In this document: one piece after another, positions 1-7,253 of the stretch
How the letters are laid out: each line of letters starts with the position of its first letter
How positions within the stretch are numbered: the first letter of the stretch is position 1
DNA from: Candidatus Gastranaerophilales bacterium
Lineage (GTDB): Bacteria > Cyanobacteriota > Vampirovibrionia > Gastranaerophilales > Gastranaerophilaceae
Direction: 5' to 3'
DNA: 64,000 nucleotides
Assembly: GCA_944322975.1 (NCBI GenBank)
Contig: CALUQS010000048.1
Coordinates: 1-64,000, forward strand
The notes under the pieces: generated by a model
Databases searched by the model: none
What the model saw: the letters and a program-made list of their open reading frames with translations, nothing else
What the model was told of the DNA's origin: nothing
Made by a program: the position numbers and the translations under genes

Positions 1-17
1 AAAAGGAGATAAATGAA

Positions 18-464
18 TTGACTAAATCTATGACAGCTTCTAACGTTTATCACGTTGATACAAAAGCTAAGTATCTTGGACAGCACGTTTTGGCTGAATT
101 TTTTGAATGCGACCCTAATATTTTAAACAACGCGCAAAAGGTCGAAAGTCTTATGATTGATGCAGCGCTTGAGTGCGGAGCAACAATCGTTCAAAAATGT
201 TTTCATATGTTTAGTCCGCACGGAGTAAGCGGTGTTGTAATTATTTCTGAAAGTCATCTGGCAATTCACACTTGGCCGGAACTCGGCTATGCAGCTGTAG
301 ATTTGTTCACATGCGGCGACAAATGCGACCCTAAAGTTGCTTATGAGTTTCTTAAAAACGCTTTTCACTCCACAAAAGCATCTTTCTCTGAATTAAAAAG
401 AGGAAAAATCGATGCAGCCTGCCATGTTTCAGAAACTCCTTTTGAGATAGTAAATCAGTTTTAA
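18..464 (+). CDS. speD: S-adenosylmethionine decarboxylase proenzyme (SpeD, prokaryotic class 1B)
   Basis: Decarboxylates S-adenosylmethionine to supply aminopropyl groups for spermidine synthesis in the cytoplasm. The 148-residue protein carries the self-processing motif SESHLAIHTWPE. Cleavage before Ser79 should leave a pyruvoyl group on the alpha chain, as in short bacterial SpeD enzymes. The LGQHVLAEFFECDP stretch near residue 20 is also typical. The start chosen is TTG at 18, because GGAG lies about 9 nt upstream and the ATG at 13 meets a stop after two codons; ATG at 30 is an alternative. It stands alone in the window and is followed by a strong terminator. Confidence 0.93.
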   Translation: MTKSMTASNVYHVDTKAKYLGQHVLAEFFECDPNILNNAQKVESLMIDAALECGATIVQKCFHMFSPHGVSGVVIISESHLAIHTWPELGYAAVDLFTCGDKCDPKVAYEFLKNAFHSTKASFSELKRGKIDAACHVSETPFEIVNQF

Positions 465-486
465 ACAATAGTTTATAAACCTTAAT

Positions 487-520
487 AAAAACCCGATGTC
501 AGCGTTGACATCGGGTTTTG
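487..520 (+). terminator. Rho-independent terminator after speD
   Basis: An 11-bp perfect stem (491-501 with 506-516, GCGT loop) is followed by TTTTG and further T-rich sequence. It is flanked by A4/T4, which could extend the stem. It separates speD from the ribosomal protein genes. Confidence 0.9.
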
Positions 521-540
521 TTTGGGTTTTGATATACTTG

Positions 541-660
541 TATCCCTATCGGGAGTACAGATTTGTGCTGAATTCTGATTTCCGCTACGGGTATGACGCA
601 CGGAGCGTCGTTGCAAACTCCGTAAAAACTAGGGCTAAGGTGTGTTGCCTGACCTGAATT
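541..660 (+). promoter_or_regulatory. Structured 5' leader upstream of rpsL
   Basis: This gap of about 175 bp before rpsL is less AT-rich than other gaps and holds several short hairpins. One is TCCC/GGGA (543-554). GACGC (595-599) can pair with GCGTC (605-609), while ACGGAG (600-605) can pair with CTCCGT (618-623). The last two overlap and so exclude each other, as expected of an attenuator or protein-binding leader. Ribosomal protein leaders upstream of rpsL are known in other bacteria, but I do not recognise this one. Confidence 0.45.
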
Positions 661-695
661 AATAATTATTAAAAATTTATATACAAGGAGAAATC

Positions 696-1079
696 ATGCC
701 AACAATTGCACAATTGGTAAGAAAAGAACGTAAAAAATTAGTTGACAAAACTAAATCACCGGCTCTTACAAACTGCCCTCAAAGACGCGGCGTTTGCACA
801 AGAGTTTATACAACTACACCGAAAAAACCTAACTCAGCTTTAAGAAAAGTTGCAAGGGTTAGATTAACTAACGGTTTTGAAGTTACATCTTATATTCCGG
901 GTATCGGACACAACCTGCAGGAACACAGCGTTGTTCTTATCAGAGGCGGAAGGGTTAAAGACCTTCCGGGTGTTCGTTATCACATCGTAAGAGGCACATT
1001 AGATACTGCAGGTGTTGCAAACAGAGCACAAAGCAGATCTAAATACGGTGCTAAAAAAGCTAAAGCAGCTAAAAAATAA
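696..1079 (+). CDS. rpsL: 30S ribosomal protein S12
   Basis: Decoding-centre protein of the small ribosomal subunit. All S12 hallmarks are present in 127 residues: [21 protein letters not shown] near 31-51, [12 protein letters not shown] near 67-78, and [11 protein letters not shown] near 86-96. The two lysines whose replacement gives streptomycin resistance are both wild type (Lys44 in PKKPNS and Lys88 in RVKDLPG, counting Met1). A good AAGGAG ribosome-binding site precedes the ATG. It is followed by rpsG in the usual order. Confidence 0.98.
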   Translation: MPTIAQLVRKERKKLVDKTKSPALTNCPQRRGVCTRVYTTTPKKPNSALRKVARVRLTNGFEVTSYIPGIGHNLQEHSVVLIRGGRVKDLPGVRYHIVRGTLDTAGVANRAQSRSKYGAKKAKAAKK

Positions 1080-1093
1080 CGATTTTACCGGAT

Positions 1094-1138
1094 GATGGGA
1101 GGTATCCCCATCTAATAATGGCAAACATAACTTTTGCC
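1094..1138 (+). promoter_or_regulatory. Two intercistronic hairpins between rpsL and rpsG
   Basis: GATGGG (1094-1099) pairs with CCCATC (1107-1112), and GGCAAA (1120-1125) pairs with TTTGCC (1133-1138). Neither is followed by a T-run, so they are not terminators. In E. coli, S7 represses translation by binding the S12-S7 intercistronic mRNA. These hairpins sit in the same place, but equivalence is an inference. Confidence 0.4.
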
Positions 1139-1186
1139 TGCGGGACAAATCTAATACAGTAACTACAAGAAAAAGGAATTATAAAG

Positions 1187-1657
1187 ATGTCAAGAAGAAA
1201 TAAACCACCAAAACGCATACCGGCACCTGATGCAATATACAACAGTGTCGATATAGCTAAATTCATCAACAGATTGATGAGAAGAGGCAAAAAATCCATT
1301 GCAGAAAAAATCTTTTACGAAACAATGGAAGCTATCAAAGAAAGAACAAAAGAAGACCCTATCGAAATCTTCAACAAAGCTTTCACTAACACAACACCGC
1401 TTTTGGAAGTTAAAGCAAGAAGAATCGGCGGTTCTACTTATCAGGTACCTGTAGAAGTTAAGCCTGACAGAGGCAAAGGGCTTGCTGCTATATGGATGAT
1501 TGATGCAGCTAAGAAAAGACACGGCAAATCAATGAAAGAAAAACTGACAGCCGAGTTAATCGATGCATCAAACGGACAGGGTGCAGCTTGCAAAAAACGT
1601 GAAGACACCCACAAAATGGCAGAAGCTAACAAAGCATTTGCTCACTACAGATACTAA
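1187..1657 (+). CDS. rpsG: 30S ribosomal protein S7
   Basis: Primary 16S rRNA binding protein that nucleates assembly of the small-subunit head. Its 156 residues are the usual bacterial length. They contain the conserved KFINRLMRRGKK segment near residue 25, RRIGGSTYQVPVEV near 78-91, and the C-terminal HKMAEANKAFAHYRY end. AAAAAGGAAT upstream supports the ATG. Unlike the classical str operon, fusA and tuf do not follow; a terminator lies within 100 bp. Confidence 0.98.
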   Translation: MSRRNKPPKRIPAPDAIYNSVDIAKFINRLMRRGKKSIAEKIFYETMEAIKERTKEDPIEIFNKAFTNTTPLLEVKARRIGGSTYQVPVEVKPDRGKGLAAIWMIDAAKKRHGKSMKEKLTAELIDASNGQGAACKKREDTHKMAEANKAFAHYRY

Positions 1658-1716
1658 TTGTTACAAAAATATTGCCGGCAGTAATGCCTGCGCACATTGC
1701 GTAATAAAGTTAAATA

Positions 1717-1752
1717 AAACAGCTCCTTTTTATATAAAAGGGGCTGTTTTTA
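1717..1752 (+). terminator. Rho-independent terminator after rpsG
   Basis: AAACAGCTCCTTTT pairs with AAAAGGGGCTGTTT (one G-T pair) across a short AT loop, followed by TTTTATT. It ends the rpsL-rpsG unit. Confidence 0.85.
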
Positions 1753-1950
1753 TTGTTGTATTAAAGAAAAATAGTGTTTGTGTTAAACATTTTGTGTCGT
1801 CTTTAACTGTCTCAGAACAGTTTTATGAATCGATGGTTCTGTAATCCTTCTATTTGCATTAATTAACAATAATTAATGTTGTGGCAACTTTTTGTATTCT
1901 TTTGTTTTAATGTAAACAGTGAAGCAAATAAATTATGCAGATTTTTGTTT

Positions 1951-3666
1951 ATGTATGTGAATCCGCTAAATAGTACGTATAAAAACTTTTTAACTACGCC
2001 TGCCGTGGGTGTACCTGTTATAGCAGAGCAGGAACAAAAACAGCCTGCTGCAGTTAGGGTAGGTGATATTCCTTCAAACAGAAAGAATTCAACAGCCGCT
2101 GAAAACGATGAAAAAAGACACAGCAACAAAAAATTATTCGGGATAATAGGTATTTCCGTAGGTTCAGCACTGCTGCTGACTGTAATAGGTTTGTTTACAC
2201 TAAGCAAAGGTTTTTCCGGAAATATCGCAAGAAAATTAAGAAAAATATCAGACAGTGCAAGAAAAGCTATTTATGACCTGTCAACCCAGTCACAGGAACT
2301 TACGGAGTCTCAAAAAATAAAACTGAGAATTCATAAAGGAGTTCAACATTTTGCTGATGCAATGCAGGCGTCTTCTAACATTTCTGCGGTTAAAGACAGT
2401 GCTATGCTAAAATTAATGCAGACATTACATCTTCAAAAAGCAGTCAACGTTATTAATCAATTTTTCAAAAATAAATTAATTTTAAAAACAAAAAATGTTG
2501 CCTACAACGAGGCTGAATACGCTACCATAGAATTTTGCAATTACCTTGAAAAACTTGCAAAATTAAAAAACAACCCTGAACTTGCACAAAAAGCAAAACA
2601 AATTATGGCTGATTATACTGCCAATTTTTCAACGGCAAACCATGTAAAACGCTCGCAGCAAGCATGGCAAAGTATGCAAGGATTGCATTCAGAGGTTTAT
2701 AACAGGCTTTTTAAACAGAAAAAAGGCTTTTTGAAAAATCTAAAACAGTTTCGGTCTTATGTTACAACCGATATAATTGCACCGGAAAGAGGAATAGCAG
2801 AAAACAATATTACTAAAGCAAAAGCAGCTATTTCTAACAATTTGACAGATGTTAACCTGGCGATTAAAGAAGCTTTTAATAACTTAAAAATCAGCATAAA
2901 TCCGCGTAATGACAATGCTGTTGATATAGTTAAAAAGATTAACAAATTGTTAGATGAAAGCAAAAACTTAAAAGGACAGACAGAAGCCGGTCAAAGAGAG
3001 GCCCTTTTTAAAAACATAAAAGACTATTTGAACCAGCTTTCCAAAATTGCCGGACAAGATATAAAAAATCCTGATGACTATAAACTCGCTATTCAAAGAA
3101 TAGATAAATTTTACGAAATAATAAAACCTGATTTTTATAAAAAAGGACTTGCGCAAGAGGCAATAACCGATGTTAAGTTTATGTTTGAAGGGGGAGCTCT
3201 GTCAAAAGAATATAAGCTTGCCCACAAATATATGAAAAATATGAACACAAAACTAAACAATGCTATTTATCAGGAAATGAATGTTTATGAAAAAATGGCG
3301 GAATTGGCTGTAGGGTCTGCGCCGTCAGATATTATAGGTATTCTTGCACCGACTGCACTTGGCGTGGGAATGGTTGTTAAAGCAGATAACCAAGATGAAA
3401 GGATATCAAAAACGCTTACTCAGGGTGTGCCTATCTTAGGCGGTGTAGGTGTGACTTATTACGGTACTGTAAGAGGCTATACAGGTGCCAAAAACCTTAT
3501 CCTCGGTCTTGGTTCAGGTTGGCTGCTCAGTATAATTGGCACACAGGCTGACGAACTCGTAAAAAAATATCGAAATGAGCAGCATAAGCTGAAAGCTGCT
3601 TTTGAATCCTGGACAAAATTACAAAAAACACAGGAATCAAATAATAATCCCCAAAATTTAGTCTAA
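1951..3666 (+). CDS. Large coiled-coil membrane protein of unknown function
   Basis: Not recognised. The frame is open from an ATG at 1876 (596 residues). I prefer ATG 1951 (571 residues) because the upstream codons read like untranslated AT-rich sequence, but neither has a clear ribosome-binding site. After a polar N-terminus of about 60 residues comes one strong membrane helix (IIGISVGSALLLTVIGLFTL). Next are roughly 350 Lys-, Asn- and Gln-rich residues predicted to be helical or coiled coil. Two Gly-rich hydrophobic stretches (ILAPTALGVGMVV and LILGLGSGWLLSIIG) lie near the C-terminus. No signal peptide or enzymatic motif is seen. It probably spans the inner membrane, possibly as a lineage-specific protein. 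Confidence 0.6.
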   Translation: MYVNPLNSTYKNFLTTPAVGVPVIAEQEQKQPAAVRVGDIPSNRKNSTAAENDEKRHSNKKLFGIIGISVGSALLLTVIGLFTLSKGFSGNIARKLRKISDSARKAIYDLSTQSQELTESQKIKLRIHKGVQHFADAMQASSNISAVKDSAMLKLMQTLHLQKAVNVINQFFKNKLILKTKNVAYNEAEYATIEFCNYLEKLAKLKNNPELAQKAKQIMADYTANFSTANHVKRSQQAWQSMQGLHSEVYNRLFKQKKGFLKNLKQFRSYVTTDIIAPERGIAENNITKAKAAISNNLTDVNLAIKEAFNNLKISINPRNDNAVDIVKKINKLLDESKNLKGQTEAGQREALFKNIKDYLNQLSKIAGQDIKNPDDYKLAIQRIDKFYEIIKPDFYKKGLAQEAITDVKFMFEGGALSKEYKLAHKYMKNMNTKLNNAIYQEMNVYEKMAELAVGSAPSDIIGILAPTALGVGMVVKADNQDERISKTLTQGVPILGGVGVTYYGTVRGYTGAKNLILGLGSGWLLSIIGTQADELVKKYRNEQHKLKAAFESWTKLQKTQESNNNPQNLV

Positions 3667-3810
3667 CCAGCTCCATAAAAGCATAACAACGCATTTTGGG
3701 CTAATTTTTCTGTTATATAACCGGTTTTCACTATAATTTATGCTTCAATTGTAACAATTGTAAAGATTATATTGTCCTAAAATCTAAAGTTTATCAAATT
3801 TATTCCGATA

Positions 3811-3845
3811 TACTATATAGTAAAACAGATGTTTATATAGTATAA
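3811..3845 (+). promoter_or_regulatory. Palindromic operator-like site upstream of the winged-helix gene
   Basis: TACTATATAGTA (3811-3822) is a perfect 12-bp palindrome. TATATAGTATAA (3834-3845) repeats most of it 23 bp downstream, about two helical turns. The second copy doubles as a -10-like sequence. The position just before the predicted DNA-binding protein at 3859 suggests autoregulation; this is an inference. Confidence 0.4.
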
Positions 3846-3858
3846 AGTAGTAATAGAT

Positions 3859-4176
3859 ATGTATGATATCGAGCTTGAAGACAAAGAACTAAAGGAAGTA
3901 GGACTGGAACTGATGTTCCTGACTCCTGAAAAATGCAGCCACGAGGACGGCATAACGGCCGTAGAACTGAGCCGCCACTTAAATATGCCTTTAGAAACCG
4001 TCAAAAAAAAGCTTAAAATTTTGTTTGACAAAGGTATTGTGCGTGTAAAAGGAATTAACCCCAAAATTTGGAAATTTGATGAATACAACTTCCAGCGAAT
4101 GGACGAAGATGACGAAGTTTACAGACTTTTATGCAGTTTCGATGATGTTGATTTTGACAAATACTTTTCTTATTGA
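3859..4176 (+). CDS. Small winged-helix DNA-binding protein
   Basis: The 105 residues look like a MarR/ArsR-style winged helix. A helix-turn-helix is formed by GITAVELSRHLNMPLETVKKKLKILFDKGIV (residues about 30-60), followed by a wing-like KGINPKIWKF strand. The C-terminus is very acidic (MDEDDEVY, FDDVDFDKYF). It has no metal-binding Cys/His cluster. The ATG at 3859 has no evident Shine-Dalgarno sequence, and a palindrome pair lies just upstream. It converges on the Ycf46 cassette. The regulatory target is unknown. Confidence 0.6.
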   Translation: MYDIELEDKELKEVGLELMFLTPEKCSHEDGITAVELSRHLNMPLETVKKKLKILFDKGIVRVKGINPKIWKFDEYNFQRMDEDDEVYRLLCSFDDVDFDKYFSY

Positions 4177-4230
4177 TGTATTATCCTGTTATTGCCGGAC
4201 GTATTGCATAACAAATATAATATCCACACT

Positions 4231-4437
4231 TTAAGCGCCTGTGTTATACAAATTGTTATCCTCAAACACTTCTGTTTCGTAGTATTCGTCTGTTAACTCC
4301 TGTGAGGTAATTTTGGCATCCGCAAGCTGTTCTAAAAGCTTTGCATAATCAAGGCATTTTTTACCTTTAATGCCTTCTGTATGCATTTTTATCTCGCCGT
4401 TTGGCAAAAGTTGTATTTTTATCTTTTTTTTATCCAT
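4231..4437 (-). CDS. DUF2997 family protein
   Basis: The 68-residue protein has the DUF2997 layout. A short beta hairpin comes first (IKIQLLPNGEIKMHTEGIKG), then a conserved Cys (KKCLDYAKLLEQL), then an acidic tail. DUF2997 proteins are found mainly in cyanobacteria and commonly sit beside DUF1257/Ycf35 and AAA genes, as here. This is the last gene of the five-gene minus-strand cassette, 9 bp after the DUF1257-like gene. Function is unknown; the size and context suggest a small subunit or substrate of the complex. Confidence 0.7.
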   Translation of the reverse strand: MDKKKIKIQLLPNGEIKMHTEGIKGKKCLDYAKLLEQLADAKITSQELTDEYYETEVFEDNNLYNTGA

Positions 4438-4446
4438 ATTGCACCG

Positions 4447-4995
4447 CTAATTAATATTTATTGTAAGCATAATCGAGTTATCTTCAAGAATTTCCTCTTC
4501 ATCTATCTGCAGATTTTTCTGCGCAAGTCTTTCTTTTATTTTTAGATAACTTTCTTCCTGCGCATTCATTCCGTACTCAGAGCTTAAATCTTCAAGAATC
4601 ACAGTGTCATCGCAATTTTGTTCACATGTAACTTTCAATTTAAAAGGAGTTGATTCATCCGGTCTGAAAAAATTGAGGTGAAAATTTTCTATATCAGCCT
4701 CTACTTTATTTTTATCAACCATAAGCGTTTGTATACCGTACTCCTGCAAGGTTTTCATAAGCAGGTCTCTGTCCATAAAAACAGTGTCATATTCATTGCA
4801 TATTTTTTCTATGTTTTCTTTAGTAATATTTTGAGGAGTATTCAAGGATTCTTTTAATTGTGCATTAATTTTTGCTTTTATAGCCTCTTGTGACTCGATT
4901 AATTTCGCTTCTCTTTCAGTTTGAATTCCGTAAGATATAGAAGAAACTACAGCATACAAAAGTCCGAAAGGCAGTAATGATATAGTACAAGACAT
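4447..4995 (-). CDS. Ycf35/DUF1257-like protein with N-terminal membrane anchor
   Basis: The C-terminal 100 or so of the 182 residues resemble DUF1257 (Ycf35). They have an LLMKTLQEYGIQTL segment, and they close with SYLKIKERLAQKNLQIDEEE followed by a final strand SIMLTININ. Unlike typical Ycf35, the N-terminus is a hydrophobic helix (LLPFGLLYAVVSSISYGI, about 6-24) followed by a charged coiled coil, so it is probably tethered to the inner membrane. AAAGGA lies 8 nt before the ATG. It lies between ycf46 and the DUF2997 gene. The DUF1257 assignment is moderate because the match is by pattern only. Confidence 0.6.
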   Translation of the reverse strand: MSCTISLLPFGLLYAVVSSISYGIQTEREAKLIESQEAIKAKINAQLKESLNTPQNITKENIEKICNEYDTVFMDRDLLMKTLQEYGIQTLMVDKNKVEADIENFHLNFFRPDESTPFKLKVTCEQNCDDTVILEDLSSEYGMNAQEESYLKIKERLAQKNLQIDEEEILEDNSIMLTININ

Positions 4996-5011
4996 AAGTT
5001 AAATCCTTTCA

Positions 5012-6646
5012 TTAAAAGTCAAGAGAGCGTCCGCCGCGGGTTTTAGACACATCTTTTTGTGATGAGTTGTTTTCTATATTGATATCTTGAGTATAAGCAC
5101 TCAAATCTTCTTTTTTTGTTGCGGCAACAGCCCTAACGTTTGCCCAGGCCCTCAGCGCAAGTATCTGCTCTCTTTGAGTGGTGGACAAAGGTACAGTGTT
5201 TTTTATAGTTTTTTCTAAATCGCTGAACTCAAGCGCTCTTTTTTCAAAAAACGCTTCATAAAGTGCTGATATAACAACCTGCTCTATTTCTGCACCTATA
5301 AACCCTTCTGTCAGAGAGGCAAGCTTTTTACAAACATCGTCTGTTACCGGAACATTGCGTGCAACCTCTTTGTCTTTCAGTCTCTTTTTAAGGTGGAGTC
5401 TGAAAATCTCAACTCTTTCGTTAAAGGTAGGAATATCAACAAAGAAAATTTCATCAAAACGGCCTTTTCTCATGAGTTCCGGAGGAAGATTGTTTATGTT
5501 GTTTGCTGTTGCTATAACAAACACAGGCGCTTCTTTTTCCTGCATCCACGTTAAAAATTGACCGAATATTCTTGAGGTAACACCGCTGTCGCCTCCGGAG
5601 TTTACTCCGCTCAAGCCTTTTTCGATTTCATCTACCCACAATATCGATGGTGCAACAGCTTCTGCTGTAGCGATTGCTCTTCTCATATTTTCTTCGGAAC
5701 TGCCTACAAGACCGCTGAAAATTTTGCCTAAATCAAGTCTTAACAAAGGCAGCTGCCAGATTTCGCTCATAGCTTTTGCTGTCAAACTTTTACCGCATCC
5801 CGGAACACCTGTAATAAGCACGCCTTTTGGAGCAGGAATGCAATATTTTTTAGCGTTTTCCGACCACGAGTTTTTTCTCTTTTTAAGCCAGCTTTTGAGG
5901 TTATCCAGACCGCCTATATCTTCTATGCCAAGGTTTGTGCTTACAAATTCAAGAATACCTGTTTTTTTAATAACCTGCATTTTTTCATCCATAATTATTT
6001 TTAAATCATCGATGCTTATTGTACCGTCGTTTACCATTGCAAGAGCAAAGGCGTTCTCTGCCTCCTGCAAGGTTAGGCCTAACGCTGCTTTACAGAGTCT
6101 TTCTTTATCCTCTTCCGTCAGAGTATCTGATTTCACTTTTACGTTTTGAGAAATCATGCTGTTTAGTTTTGCGCTTATTTCTTTTAATGACGGCAGTGGA
6201 AAATTACAGATAGTAATATCTTTTTGCAATGTATCAGGAATAACCAAATCAGGCGAGATAAAGAAAACATTTTTACGCGCCTGACTTGTTTTTAGTACGC
6301 TGACAAGGTCTCTTAGTCTTCTTACAAGCTCGTAATCGCAGGAGCGGTTTTTTATCCCGAAATTTACATGCATGTCGTAAAACAAAAATACTGCATCTTT
6401 GTCGCATTTTTCAACAAATTCCAGAGCTTTTGAGGGGGTAATAGTACCCGGAACAGGCTTTTCTGTTTCTTCGTTAACAAACCCGTTAGTCTCTGTCCAG
6501 ATGTAAACTTCTCTGGGGACTTTAACAAGTTTGGGCTCTCTTACTATCTTTTTAATAAGGTTTGTGACCCTTTCTTCTTCATAGGTTGTTATGTATATGT
6601 AAGGGAACCTTGCTCTTATGAGGTTTGATAACTTTTTAACAAGCAT
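5012..6646 (-). CDS. ycf46: Ycf46-type AAA+ ATPase
   Basis: AAA+ protein of the cyanobacterial/plastid Ycf46 family. Residues 1-220 form the family's degenerate N-terminal P-loop-like domain, starting with the characteristic LIRARFPYIYITTYEEER. The active AAA module follows: Walker A GVPGCGKS (280-287), Walker B SILWVDE (334-340), sensor Asn in ATANN (380-384) and the RKGRFDEI second region of homology with arginine fingers (393-396). The C-terminal lid is at about 440-500. The length of 544 is usual. It probably remodels a protein partner; in cyanobacteria its role is still poorly defined. It overlaps the radical SAM gene by 11 bp, implying translational coupling, and has its own GGAG site. 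Confidence 0.88.
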   Translation of the reverse strand: MLVKKLSNLIRARFPYIYITTYEEERVTNLIKKIVREPKLVKVPREVYIWTETNGFVNEETEKPVPGTITPSKALEFVEKCDKDAVFLFYDMHVNFGIKNRSCDYELVRRLRDLVSVLKTSQARKNVFFISPDLVIPDTLQKDITICNFPLPSLKEISAKLNSMISQNVKVKSDTLTEEDKERLCKAALGLTLQEAENAFALAMVNDGTISIDDLKIIMDEKMQVIKKTGILEFVSTNLGIEDIGGLDNLKSWLKKRKNSWSENAKKYCIPAPKGVLITGVPGCGKSLTAKAMSEIWQLPLLRLDLGKIFSGLVGSSEENMRRAIATAEAVAPSILWVDEIEKGLSGVNSGGDSGVTSRIFGQFLTWMQEKEAPVFVIATANNINNLPPELMRKGRFDEIFFVDIPTFNERVEIFRLHLKKRLKDKEVARNVPVTDDVCKKLASLTEGFIGAEIEQVVISALYEAFFEKRALEFSDLEKTIKNTVPLSTTQREQILALRAWANVRAVAATKKEDLSAYTQDINIENNSSQKDVSKTRGGRSLDF

Positions 6647-7253
6647 AGTTATTCTCCAATGATTTATAATTACGTGTTAAATATTTTTTCAGTTTTTTAA
6701 AATCAGCCATTCCATTGACAAAAACAACGCCGTTTTCGTCAATTCTCAGCTCTACTTTATTTTTATAATGCATAATTTCAGGCAGCGAATAGCGCTCTGT
6801 CAAAAATATGTAGCGCTGGTTTTTTGACCCCACCCACGGACGGGAAAGGTCAAACTCGTTTTCGCAAAATTCACCGTCGACAAGCAGGTCAGTGTATTTT
6901 AAAAGGTTCTGTATATCTGCAGTTTCGCTGTTTTTCAATTGCTCATAGGAGTTGCCAGTAAAAGTCACAACCGAAAGCCCTGACTCTTTAACTTTTTGTG
7001 CAAGAAAAGCAAGCGCTTGGGCCTGTTCAAAAGGCTCTCCGCCAAGAAAGGTTACACCCTCAATATCTTTTTGTATTTTTATAAGTTCATAAATTTCTTC
7101 TACATCAAGCATTTTATTGGGGTTGTGCGGCCACGTGCTTTTAGCATGGCATCCGTCGCAATGGCGGGAACAGCCCTGAACCCACAGGCAAAATCTTTTG
7201 CCCGGCCCTTCTGCATTTGTTTTATTTATTATTTTAAAAACATTGATTTTCAT
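6636..7253 (-). CDS. Radical SAM 4Fe-4S activase-like protein (NrdG/PflA type)
   Basis: This short 205-residue radical SAM protein resembles glycyl-radical-enzyme activases. It has GPGKRFCLWVQGC leading into C28-x3-C32-x2-C35 for the iron-sulfur cluster, GGEP at 71-74 and a compact C-terminus. It would cleave SAM to generate a 5'-deoxyadenosyl radical. NrdG is the closest well-known relative, but no class III ribonucleotide reductase or other glycyl-radical enzyme lies nearby. It is embedded between an HhH membrane protein (1-bp overlap, TAATG) and ycf46 (11-bp overlap), so a role with the AAA system is more likely than nucleotide reduction. Confidence 0.82.
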   Translation of the reverse strand: MKINVFKIINKTNAEGPGKRFCLWVQGCSRHCDGCHAKSTWPHNPNKMLDVEEIYELIKIQKDIEGVTFLGGEPFEQAQALAFLAQKVKESGLSVVTFTGNSYEQLKNSETADIQNLLKYTDLLVDGEFCENEFDLSRPWVGSKNQRYIFLTERYSLPEIMHYKNKVELRIDENGVVFVNGMADFKKLKKYLTRNYKSLENNYAC

